From: Ricinus communis
Taxonomy: Eukaryota; Streptophyta; Magnoliopsida; Malpighiales; Euphorbiaceae
Assembly (NCBI RefSeq): GCF_019578655.1
Contig: NC_063260.1
Span: 18,038,723-18,102,722, forward strand
DNA length: 64,000 nt
Direction of reading: 5' to 3'
The translations under genes and the position numbers were made by a program. Below, one piece after another: positions 31,990-44,234 of the stretch (position 1 is the stretch's first letter; each line of letters opens with the position of its first letter). Below the pieces are notes generated by a model, which ran no database searches, was not told the origin of the DNA, and saw nothing but the letters and a program-made list of their open reading frames with translations.

Positions 31990-33730
31990 CTTAAGGGATT
32001 CCTTTATAGTGAATTAGATCCAACAGTGCCACTTGAACCAAGGAGTTTGAATGAATCAAACTCAATACCGGTATCAACATCAACAATAATAACAAGGGGT
32101 TCTTTAAGAAGACTCTTACCAACATGTAGATCATCATCCTCAAACTCATGTACGATTTGAACTATGGAAGTATCAAGAGAAGTGCCATGGTGATTTGACT
32201 CCATTTCATCATTAGAAGGATCATCAACCAATTTCGGTCTACTGGATAAAGTCATAACTAGAGCAAAAGAGCTAGGTCAATGCTAAAGTCTGTTGGACCT
32301 TATTGATCCAGCAACCTTAGGCTGAGTGAGGCTTTAGATGGGGCCTTAGAAGTAGCCTAAGGCGAAGAACTAAAATAGACTCTAGCCTTTTAGAAGGACA
32401 AGAGGAAGAAGAAAGATTTGATATAAAACAAGGAACTCAATATGCATTCAAGGTCCGGAATCTAAATTACTTGAAGTAAGGAGGAAAGAGATACGTAAAT
32501 TGGAATCAGGTGTTAGATGGCTAACCAAACCATAGGAAAACTGAGGCCATAAAGTTTTGAATGTCGACATCCTCAAGGCATCCCTCAATAATGCAACGGT
32601 GGGGAGTATAATACTTCTCAAGGACTAAAGTAATAAAATTCTAAGATGCCTTCTTAATTACAAGGAATACTTGGAAAAGCTATGACGATCTGTGCATATC
32701 CGAATTGTTGTCCCTAGAGACTTGACAGGTAAGGAATTAATGTATCAGAGGAAGGAACCGATGAAGGAATGAAGGCATAACACCCATATAGTATCAAAGG
32801 CCTACAAGTAGTAAAGGCCATAATTAGATCTCTAATGGTACCTAAATCAATATCAAGCATGGGATTAGAGCTCGAGTAAAACTAGAAAGGAAAATCAACA
32901 CGACAATACTTCAACTATAATGTCTCAAAACGTATCTTTGTCAAGTTTAGGAAGAAGTGGAACAATGGCTTGAAATTACACTTAGGGGATAGTCCCATCA
33001 ATTATGTACTAAGAGGCAAGTCAAGATCAAACTCCTCAATATAGACAAGCTCAGGAAAGTAGGCTAACAACCATAACTGGACAAGCCACAATCTGCCACC
33101 AACTTTTTGTATGGAGCTCATAATGACATATCTATCCATCATAATGTAGAGTGAAGGAAACAGCATAGTGCCGAAGGCAAACTTCCTATCAATAGATAAG
33201 GATTTTGCTATAGGTACTCCATAGCAGGCTTTTTAGCCGTAAGGAACAGGATGAATCTACATATCAACACCTATAAGAATTCTACATGCTCAGCAGTGGT
33301 AGGCAGGGAGGTTCCTCTATCTTTCATTATGATTTCTTGGTATGAATCATAGGTGGTGAAAGTTACTGATACAACAGGTAGAGCAGGATCAAGAACATTA
33401 ATCAAGTAGGTAATCTCTATGCCTCTGATAGGCAATTGAGTAAATATAAATACATCCTTAAGTATGATGAAGGCAGACCGGAAAAGAAACAAAAAGAAAT
33501 TTAGTATCCTAGACTAGAATTGTATGCGACACTCGGGAGCATAAATCAAGGGGCATATTAATCCTACTCAACTTAATCAACTTGGAGATGCCCAAGGATT
33601 TCCATAAATCACTATAGCATGGAGAATCGATCTATCCAGTCTACCCATTTAGTTGTGGAATGAGGCCAGGATTTAAGTCTTCTAGAAGAAAGAAAGAGAC
33701 TCAATTCTTTGCCAAGTAAGACTCATCTAT
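31990..33730 (-). pseudogene. Plant mobile domain (PMD-type) pseudogene
   Basis: On the minus strand the pieces follow the order of the plant mobile domain found in transposon-derived proteins and MAIN-like genes. A ILKDVFIFTQLPIRGIEI segment (near 33450) matches the usual T-L-x-DV-x-x-L-x-x-LP-x-x-G start. A PIAKSLSIDRKFAFGTMLFP segment (near 33170) follows. Then comes GGRLWLVQLWLLAYFPEL (near 33080), the most diagnostic block. Stops lie between them and after about 33010. An acidic segment with a DVDTG stretch (32004-32255) could be the degraded C-terminal part. The MAIN proteins act in nuclear gene silencing and genome stability, and the transposon versions have no known biochemical role. 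This copy is dead. Confidence 0.65.
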
Positions 33731-35190
33731 GATAGAAAGGGCATGAAGAGAAACACACAATGAACCAATCATCAGGAAGCAAGATGGAGCATCAAAATCC
33801 TTGTAAAAGGCATGGAACTACAAAAGAATTCAAGAATCAAGAAAGATACATATTAATGACTCAAGTAAAACTGATCAATTTAAGGGAGTAAGAAAGTACC
33901 TAGAGCTTGAATGCATTTGAGAAGAAGACTCCACAAGTATGGATAAAGTTGGGTGAAAAGACCACCAAACTTTATTCCATGCCAATCTTCACTCACCCTG
34001 CCAGTTTGCCAGTCTCTATTGTCGGTTGGTACCGATTCTTGCAAGATTGGATAGTTTGAAGAGAGAGAAACTATCTCCTTCGACTGTTGTTGCTAGAAGC
34101 ACCACCTGCTAGTGCCGTGAGCCCAATCCAACCCCACTTATGAATTTCTTGCCACTAAAAATGCTTATGCCCATTAATTTTAATTCTGGACATCATCATT
34201 TCACCATTAATCAATAAAATCATCAAGTTATGAAAATATTAATAAACAAAGAATGAAATTAAGATTAACGAATAAAATTAAAATCTAAACAAATATAGAT
34301 TAGATAATAACTAAAAAATCAATCAAACATCAATAAAATATAAACTGTACACATCTTAACATCAATTAAACAACAAAAAATCATTCAAAGTAACTACTTC
34401 CACAACACAAAAAGCACTTAATTGTATTTTCTGTTTTTCTTGTTTCTACAATGTGTTTTTTTAGATCAATTTCTCTTTTTTTTTCTTCATATAGAAAAAA
34501 ATAATGATCAACTTGTCAATGCAACCTAAGATTCTATAAATAACTTGAACTTTTATTTAATTTAAATATTATTTTTCTAGAAATATTTCAGTGATTTGAA
34601 ATTTCAAAAATTATTAAATATTTATAGGCATGTTTTGGACATGTTAATTTATTTTTATCAAATTGATTTGAATTATTATGTTTTCTATTTCTTTACTTTA
34701 TTATTTTTATTTAAAATTTAAATTTTTTTATAATTTAACTAATAGATAAATGGTAGATGATCGAAATTACTTTTTTCACTCTAAGAAAAAAGATAAAATA
34801 ACTTTGAAGCCAAAGCGAGTAAAATTATAATGTCTGTTGACATTTTTGTAATCTGTTTTTTGATTTTATTTTTAAAATTCAGAATTTTATTTGAAATAAG
34901 CTAAAACATATTCGTTTTGGAATTGATTAATTTCACATATGTTATTATTTTCTTATAGAAAGAAAGATTTTCTAATTTTTTTAACACTTGTAATCAAATA
35001 TAATAAATTTTGACTTCTAGAGCAACAAAGGGAGATAAAAAAATAAATAGGCATTTGAGAGTATTAAATGAATGTATTTTTCGAGATTGGTATAGAATCA
35101 TAAAGCTGCATAATAAAAGACAATTTTTATATTCTTTAATCATACATATTGTAGTTAGCTAGTTTGTACTTGTTAATATTTTATAGTAAA
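33731..35190. other. AT-rich stretch without recognised features
   Basis: A short moderately GC-rich part near 34000-34140 may be the edge of the mobile-domain pseudogene element. The rest is A/T-rich without coding potential. Confidence 0.5.
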
Positions 35191-35194
35191 ACCA

Positions 35195-35391
35195 TCTTAT
35201 CTAGTGTAACTTTTGACCATTTTCGCAAATATACTCTTATCTTCAAACTTTAGCATTCGGTTTATTATTTTTGCATTTCTTATAGAATTTATCCAAGATT
35301 ATTTAGGAGTGTGTCTTTGGTGAAGTGACACACAATCGTGTCTTATTTTTTGCCAACGTGGAATCTAGCCTTGATCCAAACTATCCTATTT
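35195..35391. repeat. Arm of an inverted-repeat (MITE/MULE-like) element, isolated copy
   Basis: The sequence from about 35259 to 35391 (GGTTTATTATTTTTGC..., then GTGACACACAA..., TTTTTTGCCAACGTGGAATC) is about 90% identical by eye to 36411-36545. The outer part (CCATTTTCGCAAATATACTC) matches the far end of that element's other arm in inverse orientation. It abuts, and truncates, the copia LTR that begins at about 35392. Confidence 0.65.
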
Positions 35392-35511
35392 ACAACTGTT
35401 TATAGGTGTAAAGAGTTATAAAGATTGAGTTCTATTTACATAAGAAAATCTATACATAGACATAATGATAGATGTCCAATATAACCCAAACATTTTAATA
35501 TTATTATAACA
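35392..35511 (-). repeat. Element C 3' LTR, truncated
   Basis: About 120 bp matches the outer half of 51242-51464, including TATTTACATAA, TAGACAT and the TATAACA end at 35511. The remainder is missing where the inverted-repeat arm begins. Confidence 0.75.
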
Positions 35512-35514
35512 CTC

Positions 35515-35840
35515 CTCTTTGGATGTCTATTACAATGAATATGCTTCGTTAAAACCTTACTAAGAAAAATCCTCTGGGAAAAAATCTTAATGAAAGAAAA
35601 AGAATACATTATTTATGTAGAAGTTTGCGCCATAACACTATCTTGTTAAAAACCTTGCTACAAAAACCCAATGGGACAAAACCTAAGATAAGAATAAAAG
35701 AGTACAGTGCATTAAAATCTCTCCTCATGAAAACATGACTTCTAACAAAGATCTCTTAATCGGCCTATGCCAATTTTATTCACAAACCTCTCAAATATTG
35801 TGGTAAGGAGCGCTTTTATAAATAAATCTGTCAAATTATC
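35515..35840 (-). pseudogene. Element C pol C terminus (after insertion A)
   Basis: Minus-strand reading gives a DNLTDLFIKALL-type segment at about 35840-35800 and a FVNKIGIGRLRDL-type segment, the usual end of copia RNase H. It continues from 40472 on the other side of A, then stops. Poor conservation follows towards the LTR. Confidence 0.65.
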
Positions 35841-36011
35841 TGTAATACCCGAAATTTTAAATTTAATAATAATTATATTAATAATGAGTTTTTATTTAAA
35901 TTAATTTTATTTTATCTTTATTTGGTCTAGTTGGAACGATTTAAATGCAAATTTTGAATTTTAATATTAGACTAATAAAGGAATCATTCTTTCTATATCC
36001 TATTAGTTTGA

Positions 36012-36407
36012 ATTTTTAAGAAATTAATTAAGTAAAATATTGAGAAATAATTATATTTTGGTTATTCAAATTTTTCCCAAATATATATATATAGCATATA
36101 TATAAATAAAATTATATATTAGAAAATTATGGTAGAAATTGTAAAGGATGTTTTTATAAAAGAATTTTGGAGAAATTGGTATTTTAATTAGCTAGTGGTA
36201 TTTAATTTTAAGTTGGAAAATATCTAGCAAATTGGTTATTTAATTTAATTGTATGTTAGGACTAAATTGGAAATTTATTTTGGAATAAGGATTAAAAGGA
36301 TAATTTTATTTTTATGGGATTTTAATGGAAATTTGTGAGTTTGGTATTTTTGTAAATATTTATGTCAGCAAGGAGTATTTATGTAATTATATATTTTCAA
36401 TAATTCG
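36012..36407. repeat. Direct repeat within A, copy 1
   Basis: About 395 bp of LTR sequence, from TTTTTAAGAAATTAATTAAG to TTTTCAATAATTC, is repeated at 37462-37857 with about 97% identity by eye. Confidence 0.8.
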
Positions 36408-37461
36408 GTTTATTATTTTTGCATTTCTTATAAAATTTATCCAAGATTATTTAAGAGTGTCTTTAGTGAAGTGACACACAAACATGTCTTATTTTTTGCC
36501 AACGTGGAATCTAGCCGTGATCCAAACTATCCTATTTACCCCGACCTTTAGTCAATTTCGTAAATATACCCTCCAAAAAAAGGTAGAAACATACTTTTCT
36601 TGTTTTTGATTTTTTTGATATAGATTAATTTTAGGTTCTTATTTGTTATTGATCTTGTGTAGATTAATATTTGATTGAACTTGTAGTTTACTATATAGTT
36701 TTTCTCTCTCTATAAATATAAACCTCCATTTGCTTTCTCTCTTTAAAATAAAATTTCTATATAAATATGTCGCTCGATCTAGAAGATTTTAATAAAGAAG
36801 AAAAGATAAAAACAATATGATTTTTACCTTTTTTAATATATATTTGATCACTAAAACGATATATTTTAACTTGATGAAGATATATGTGAAAAATGGGCCA
36901 AAAGTTAGAGTAAGTGGGATAATTTTAATCATAGTTGAATTTTATATTGGTAAAAAGTAATACACTTACATATGTCACATCATCAAAGACACACACCTAA
37001 ATCAACTTGAATAAATTTGATAAAAAATATAAAAATAATAGACTAAAATACAGTTTGAAAGTGAAGATGTACTTATGAAAATGGCTAGAGGCGATAGTAG
37101 ATGGAATGATTTTTCACGTTTTATATATTTTCTTGATCCATGAAAAAAGATGAAAAAAAATTATGTATTATATGTGTTTCTATAAAAAGATTCAATGATA
37201 AGTTATTCTACAATTTTTCTAGCTTTAAGAGAAATCATAAAACTATAAATAAGAAATATAAAAAGAAAGATACAAATATACAAATATATTATTATTATTA
37301 TTTTAAAAAGTAGTCTATCTAGTGTAAATTCCTCAAGAAAAATCTAAAGAGCTAAAAAATCATAATTTATCTTTCTTATAATACAATCACACAAGAAGAA
37401 GAACAAAGAGTATTGTAAATAAAGATCAAGGATAAATTAAATAAAGAGAGAAGGGAGAGTA
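36408..37461. mobile_element. Element X: inverted-repeat (MITE/MULE-like) element between the direct repeats
   Basis: The left arm 36411-36575 and right arm about 36885-37090 are imperfect inverted complements over roughly 165 bp. On the plus strand the left arm reads TTATTATTTTTGCATTTC, and the inverse complement of the right arm reads CTATTATTTTTATATTTT. No transposase is seen. The tail 37100-37461 lies outside the arms and includes a TATAATACAATCACA segment also found at about 51479-51493, next to element C. Confidence 0.55.
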
Positions 37462-37857
37462 ATTTTAAGAAATTAATTAAGTAAATTATTGAGAAATAAT
37501 TATATTTTGGTTATTCAAATTTTTCTCAAATATATATATATAGCATATATATAAATAAAATTATATATTAAAAAATTATGGCAAAAATTGTAAAGGATGT
37601 TTTTATAAAAGAATTTTGGAGAAATTGGTATTTTAATTAGCTAGTGGTATTTAATTTTAAGTTGAAAAATTTCTAGCAAATTGGTTATTTAATTTAATTG
37701 TGTGTTAGGACTAAATTGGAAATTTATTTTGGAATAAGGATTAAAAGGATAATTTTATTTTTATGGGATTTTAATGGAAATTTGTGAGTTTGGTATTTTG
37801 GTAAATATTTATGTCAGCCAGGGGTATTTATGTAATTATGTATTTTCAATAATTCTG
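37462..37857. repeat. Direct repeat within A, copy 2
   Basis: Second copy of 36012-36407. The LTR sequence continues from this copy towards the 3' end, so copy 1 or copy 2 is a duplication associated with element X. Confidence 0.8.
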
Positions 37858-39390
37858 ATTTGACCCAAATTAATTAGTTAGGGGCTTAATTGAAAGGCTA
37901 AAAGAAAGTTTAGGGTTTAAATTGGAGTTCTGCTGGATGGAATTGTAAGTAATTAAGAAGGTTAAGGGACCAAATGGTAATAAGGAAAAGTTTGGGGGTC
38001 TAATGTCGATATTGAAAGAAAGGAAAGAAGAGAGTGTTGGGGGAGAGAAAGAAAATCAGGGAAGAAGGGAGAGAGAGAGAGAGAAAGGCGTCGCCGAGGG
38101 GGTCGCTTGGCGTCGTTGGCAGTGTGCTAAGGAGAGGAAGCCGGCCGAGACTTTCTTGCTGCCATGCGTGCGTCTCTTGCGGCGGCAGCGTCGACAATGG
38201 TGGCCGGAAACGGAGGTTCGCGGTAGTGAGAGAAAATGGAGGCAGCCGAGGTTTTTGGGCATTTCCGGCGAGCTATGGACGATCGGAGGGCATATCCCGA
38301 CTCTCCTCAGCTTAAGTTTTGCAATGGCACCGGTTTCGTGGCGATCGGGCTTCGTTTGCAAATCGATGGTCGAGATCGTCTGTAAATCTCTCCGGATGAT
38401 TGGGTGTCAGATTGGAAAATCGGAAGCATAGATCATCTTCAGCGCGTCGTTTCGAGTCCGATGGTAAGTTCGGATCGTCGATCGGACTCCGGCGGCTAGA
38501 GGCCAGTCGACCGAGCGATCGAGCGTTTTGGTAATTTTCTCTGGCCCGCTGATTTAAGAATTCTTTGATTCAATTTATGCTTATTGATTTGTGTTGAGTA
38601 TTAGATGATATTTGTGAGTCAAAAATAATAGTTTGTCGGACTGCCTGCCATAGTTGTGATTTTTGTGATGTGTGGTGGAGTCGGGAAATTAGTGAAGTCT
38701 TGAGGACCCGACTCCCATTGTGTTAAATTGTTGGATATTTCTAGTGTTTTTCTAGCAGGTCCTGGACCCATTTTTACGGGGGGTAAATGTCCGCGTTGTA
38801 AGGGAGGTTCTGCCGGATTTTCGGTAGAATTCTCCCGAATCAGGATTCTTAGACAGTCAGTCCTAGGAGTCTAGACCTAGGATTAATGATCGATTATTTC
38901 AGTGTGTTAATAAATTGTTTTTCGTGATTAGATAATCTATCTGTTTGGCTTGCTCCAACCAAGGCACCGGAGCAGAGTTAGGAGGTCGCCAAACTAGTGA
39001 GTTAAAGTCATATATCGCTTATGCACGTGTCATGCATAAAATTTGATTTTGCTACTGTGATTGTTCATTTGCAATTCCAATTATTCATTTAATTACTATT
39101 ATATGCATGATGCTTTTTAATTACTATTTAAATATGTTCTTCCTTTATCACCAATTTTAATATTGCATGATGACTCGGGATGAGGCTTTAGTAGAACATG
39201 CCACCTGATGGGTCGTCGCATCAGGACCGCTTGCACACCAGTAATGATCAAAGACAGGTAATAAGGTTATTATGGATTTGTTTGCCCTGATCGAGCATTG
39301 CTCTCTGGGCTGAGTTCAGTTGATTGTCGGAGTTAAGGTCCCTGATCGAGCTTGCTCTCTAGGCGCCGGCTTAGTTGGAAATCAAGTGTT

Positions 39391-39880
39391 CAGGCTGGAG
39401 GTAAGGTCCCTGATCTAGCTTGCTCTCTGGGCGCCAATCCTGTTGGAATGAGAAAGTTGAGATATAAGTGACCAGGCTGGAGGTAAGGTCCCTGATCGAG
39501 CTTGCTCTCTGGGCGCCAGTCCTATTGGAATGAGAGAGTTGAGATATAAGTGACCAGGCTAGAGGTAAGGTCCTTGATCAAGCTTGCTCTCTGGGCGCCA
39601 GTCCTGTTGGAATGAGAGAGTTGAGATATAAGTGACCAGGCTAGAGGTAAGGTCTCTGATCGAGCTTTGCTCTCTGGGCGCCATTCCTGTTGGAATGAGA
39701 GAGTTGAGATATAAGTGACCAGACTGGAGGTAAGGTCCCTGATTGAGCTTGCTCTTTGGGCGCCAGTCCTATTGGAATGAGAGAGTTGAAATATAAGTGA
39801 CCAGACTGGAGGTAAGGTACATGATCGAGCTTTGCTCTCTGGGCGCTAGTCCTGTTGAAATGAGAGAGTTGAGATATTAG
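39391..39880. repeat. 82-bp tandem array in solo LTR A
   Basis: Six near-identical units begin CAGGCTGGAGGTAAGGT and contain CTTGCTCTCTGGGCGCC and GAATGAGAGAGTTGAGATA. Two degenerate half-units precede them (about 39286-39390). The B 3' LTR has only one complete unit (about 47999-48078) and a degenerate partner. Confidence 0.9.
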
Positions 39881-40471
39881 AGTTGAGCTTAGTCGAGACG
39901 TAAGTTTTGAAATTGATCGAGATGTTGAGTTGGGATCAGGGTTCTACTGAAGTACTCCGTCCTGTTGCGTGTGGAATAATTTTTGTTTAAGCATGGCATG
40001 ACACATATGTTTTAATATGACACGTATGGTTTGCATGATTTATTAATTATTTTAAAATTAAATGAATGTGATATTGAGATGTTTGAAACTGTTTTAGATA
40101 TATGATTTTAGCTCACTCTTGGGGTAGCGGTCTCCATTCTTATTTTGATTCGTGTTAGTCTTCCCGCGACTCTTACTTAGTAACCCGACTTCTTCATCAT
40201 CGGGTGGTGTTTGGGTTGGTATGTCAAATTGTAAAAATCTTAGATTCTCCGTAGTAGTTATAGTAGAGGTATCAGTGGTAATTTTCTGTAGTTTCAGGTC
40301 TCGCCTAATTCTTCTGGCAGACCGATTCAATTGTGTAAGATTTAATGTTAATATTAATTTGAGATGAGATTTGATTGAGTAAGTGAGTATCAGGCTTATT
40401 ACGGGACTCGGTGGCCTTACGCCTACCCATTCCCTATTACCGGTCACGGGCTCACGGATGGGGTCGTGACA

Positions 40472-42420
40472 TTCAATATATCGAATTTGATGAACATCTA
40501 AAACACCTTGCTTTAAAGCTCGTGAGTGAAAAAAAACTTTGGCGAAATGTACTTGGTTCTGTCTCCTTTATTATATCCTCCTTTAAGTTGGGCAATAAAA
40601 GCAACATTATCTTTATATAGCACTATTGGGATTTCTTTATCAAATGGGAGATTACATGTTTCTTTGATATGTTGGATCATAGATCTCAACTATATGCATT
40701 CTCTACTAGCTTTGTGTATTGCTAATATTTTAGCATGATTAAATAATATGGCAGTTAGAGTATGCTTAGTAGAATGTCATAATATAGCAGTGCCACCATA
40801 TGCAAATAAGTAACCCATTTATGATCGAGCTTTATGCGGATCAAACAAATATCCAGCATCTGCATATCCAATTAATTATGACTTGGAGTCTTGTGAATAA
40901 AATAAACCCATATCTGATATACCACGTAAATAACGAAAAACTTATTTCACACAATTCCAATGTTTTCGAGTTGGTGAGGAACTATATCTTGCTAGCAAAT
41001 TCACAGAAAATACTATATCAGGTATTGTACAATTAGCAAAATATATTAATGCTCTAATAGCACTAAGATATGGTACTTCTGGACCAAGTATTTCTTTACC
41101 GTCTTTCCGAGGATGAAAATAGTCATTTTTCACATCCAAATGTCTAACAATCATAGGAGAACTCATTAAATGAGATTTATCCATATTAAAACGTTTCAAT
41201 ATCTTTTCAATAAAAGTTGACTGATGAATAAATTTTTTTGTAAATAAGTGTTCGATCTGCAGGCCGAGATAAAATTTTGTTCGTTCCAAATCTTTTATTT
41301 TAAATTCATTTTTTAACAACTCAATTTGTTTTCTTAATGAAAACACATAGACAAATTGAATTGTTAGTATATCCTTTCTTTAAAAGATATTCACTTAGGC
41401 GATTATGCCACATTTGTCCAGATTGTTTCAATCCATACAAGGATTTTTGTAGCTTAATTGAATACATTTCTCGTGGTTTTAAGTTACATGCTTCAAGCAT
41501 TTTTAGTCCTTCAAGAACTTTCATATAAATGTTATTATCAAGTGATCCATATAAATAAGATGTAACGACATTTATAAGATGCATATGAAGTTGTTCCAAA
41601 CCTGCCAGGCTAATTAAAAATTTAAATATAATTGCATCCACTGCTGGGGAATAAATTCTTTCATAATCAATGCTAGGTCTTTATGAGAATTCTTGTGCTA
41701 CAAGTTGTGCTTTGTATCTCACAATCTCATTTTTCTCATTGTGTTTATGCACAAAAACCCATTTATAGCCTACTGGCTTAATATCATCAGGTGTTAAAAG
41801 AATGGGCCCAAAGACTTGGCATTTTTCTAATGAATTTAATTCTGCATGGATTGTATCTCTCCATTTAGGCCAATCATTTCTTTGTCGAAATTCAGTGATG
41901 GACTTAGCTTCAATGTCCTCACTTTTCTTTGCAATATTAATTGCTACTGTATATGCAAATATATTATTGACAACAGTTTCACTTTGGTTCCATCTCTTAC
42001 CTGAAGTGTCATAGTTGATTGATATCTTATTGTTTTCATCATCTTCAGTCACTTGAACCTCTGATAGGATTATTTGTTCTTCTATATATTTTGTTATAGA
42101 CTCTTACGGTACATCAATTTTGGGACTGTCATTGGTTTATTTTGTTTCCTTTTCTTTTTTGGATTTTTGTCCTTAGAACCAGGTGGCTTACCACACTTCT
42201 GGCGTGTCATGGACTCATTTGCTATAATATTAACTTGTTTTCCTACTAGGACATCAATTCTACCTGGAGCATTTTCAGCTAGTATATGAGATTTAGTAAT
42301 TCTTTTTGGATCACAAAATATATTTGGCAATTGGTTTGCTATACTTTGCAAATGAATGATCCTTTGAACTTCTAGTTCACATTGTTTTGAATAAGGATCA
42401 AGATGATTTAATGATCGCTC
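40472..42420 (-). pseudogene. pol: Element C reverse transcriptase and RNase H region
   Basis: The RT starts at about 42052 with the copia block W-x-x-A-I/H-AELNSLEK, VGYKWVFVHKHNEKNEIVRYKAQLVAQ. It continues at 41641-41321 with VVTSYLYGSLDNNIYMK and LQKSLYGLKQSGQMWHNRLSEYL. The next piece (41346-40942) resumes in another frame with ELLKNEFKIKDLERTKFYLG, LLARYSSSPTRKHW. The segment between, which should hold the catalytic YVDD, is deleted. RNase H pieces follow down to 40472, where insertion A begins. At 42351-42094 lies the linker from integrase to RT with KPPGSKDKN. Confidence 0.85.
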
Positions 42421-42803
42421 ATTTCAAATAATTTATTTCTCTAATTGCTTGTTTTCTCCCTCCAACTTAGGAAACAAAGCCTCATTAAAGTGATAATCAT
42501 TAAATCTCGCAGTAAAGACATCCCCCTTTAATGGCTTAAGATATTTAATTAAGATGGAGATTTATATCCAATATATATTCCCAATCTCCTCTGACGTCCC
42601 TTTTTATGCGATGCAGCGGATCAATTATAACATAAATAGCACATCCAAAAATTCTCAAATGAGAAATATTTGGATCCTAGCCAGAAACCAAGTGTAATGG
42701 TGAAGATTTATGATAACTAGTTGGCCTTATGCGAATAATAGTTGCTGCATGTAAAATTACATGTCCCCAAATAATTATTGTGAGATTTATTTTCATAAGT
42801 AGT
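42421..42803 (-). pseudogene. Element C integrase C-terminal part
   Basis: Broken minus-strand pieces connect the integrase (on the far side of B) with the RT linker. There are many stops. The piece ends at the B insertion site. Confidence 0.45.
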
Positions 42804-42808
42804 GCTCT
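42804..42808. repeat. Target-site duplication of element B, left copy
   Basis: GCTCT matches 48693-48697 exactly. Confidence 0.85.
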
Positions 42809-44225
42809 TGAAATACCCGAAATTTTCATTTAATAATGTTAATATTAATAATAATTAATAAACTAGTTTTTATTTAAATTAATTTTAGCTCTATTTTTAT
42901 TTTATTTTATTCGGTTTAATTGGAATGATTTAAATGAAATTTTAAAATTTAATATTAGACAAATAAATGAGTTATTTCTATACCCAATTAGTTTGATTTT
43001 TTTAAGGAGTTAATTATGTAAATTACTTGAGAAATAAATTATATTTTTGGTTATTCAAATTTTTTTCCAAATGCATATTTATATAAATAAAATTATATTG
43101 GAAAATTATAGAAAAATTTGTAAAGGATATTTTTATGAAAGAATTTTTGGTGAAATTGGTATCTTAATTAACTAGTGGTATTAAATTTTAAGTTGAAAAA
43201 TAGTTAGCAGATTGATTAATTAAATTAATTGTGTTTTAGGACTAAATTGGAAATTTATTTTGGGATGAGGATTAAAAGTGTAATTTTATTATTATGGGGT
43301 TTAATGGAAATTTGTATGTTTGGTATTTTTGTAATTAAATATGTCGGCAAGGGCTTTTTGGTAATTTTGCATTTGAAAGCAAGGGTATATATATAACTGT
43401 ATATTTTCAATAATTATAGTTTGGCCCAAATTAAATGGTTAGGGGCCTAATTGAAAGGCTAAAGAAAAGTTTAGAGGTTAATTGAAAATTTTACAGAGCG
43501 AAATTGTTATAATTAAAAAAGTTGAGGGACCAAAAGGTAAGAAAGAAAATTTAAAGGACCAATTGTCGATATAGAAGAAAAGAAAGAAGAAAGAATCGGG
43601 GAGAGAGAGAAGAAGACGGAGGGGGGGGGGGGGAAGAAGGAGGAGGTTCGCTGCTGTCCATGCCAGCCAGAGAAAGAGTCCGTCGGGGTGCGCGGCAAAG
43701 CCGATCGATCGAAGGTGCTGCTAGCACTGGCGAGTCTAGCAGCGGCGGTAGCGATGTTAGCATCAGCGAAAAAAAAAGAGGGGGTGTTGTGGCTGTCGAC
43801 GCCGTTCCGGCTGTTTCCGACGTCCTTTGGTGGCGAGGTCGGTCTTGTTTTCACCGGTGAGTTGAGGGCTTCCTTTTGGTGGCGGCAACATCGGCTTTGG
43901 TGGCTGGAGAAGGGAGTTCCGGCGAAGTGGTGGCAGCCAGTGTTTTCTAGTTTTTCCGGCGAGCTTTGGCTGATCAAAGGACGTATCCGGACTCTTCTCA
44001 GCTCAAGCTTCGTAAGGGCACCGATTTCGTGCCGATCAAACTCCGTTTGCAAATCGACGGTCGAGAACGTCCGCAAATCTCTTCGAATGATTAGGGGTCG
44101 GATCGAAAAATCGGAAGCGGGGATCGTCATCAGTGCGTCGTATCGAGTCCGTTGGTGTGTTGGATCATCGATCGGACTCCGGCGGCTAGAGGCGAGTCGA
44201 CCGAGCGATTAAGCATCTCGGCAAT
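42809..44225 (+). repeat. Element B 5' LTR, truncated
   Basis: It starts TGAAATACCC (canonical start TGTAATACC with one change). It includes a 13-base G run at 43621-43633 and the GC-rich segment with a CGATCGGACTCCGGCG stretch seen in both LTRs. It stops about halfway along relative to the 2.9-kb 3' LTR. A 205-codon minus-strand open stretch at 43513-44130 lies entirely in this LTR. Confidence 0.8.
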
Positions 44226-44234
44226 CTCCTCAAG

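Larger units (their letters stand above)
35841..40471 (+). mobile_element. Insertion A: solo LTR of a Tekay/Del-like gypsy element, with inner insertions
   Basis: It starts TGTAATACCCGAAATTTT and ends GGGTCGTGACA. These are the ends of the element B LTRs, and the body is alignable with the B 3' LTR (45804-48692). There is no internal coding region, PBS or second LTR, so it is a solo LTR, enlarged by an inverted-repeat element with a flanking duplication and by a tandem array. The flanks TTATC and TTCAA are not a matching target duplication. Open stretches near 38000-38430 and 40150-40740 are part of the LTR and have no domain. Confidence 0.75.

Noticed and set aside
31728..32160. Protein-coding genes at 31728-31967 (minus) and 31966-32160 (plus)
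   Set aside because: Short, no domain, flanked by stops in decayed repeat sequence.
38003..38431. 142-codon plus-strand open stretch as a gene
   Set aside because: It is part of solo LTR A. Codon use follows the A/G-rich LTR sequence and no domain is visible.
35836..40476. A 5-bp target duplication for solo LTR A
   Set aside because: Flanks are TTATC and TTCAA. They do not match, so no duplication is claimed.
43513..44130. 205-codon minus-strand open stretch as a gene
   Set aside because: It lies wholly in the GC-rich part of the element B LTR, overlaps the same region in the other frames and has no domain. Its counterpart in the 3' LTR is not open over the same length.
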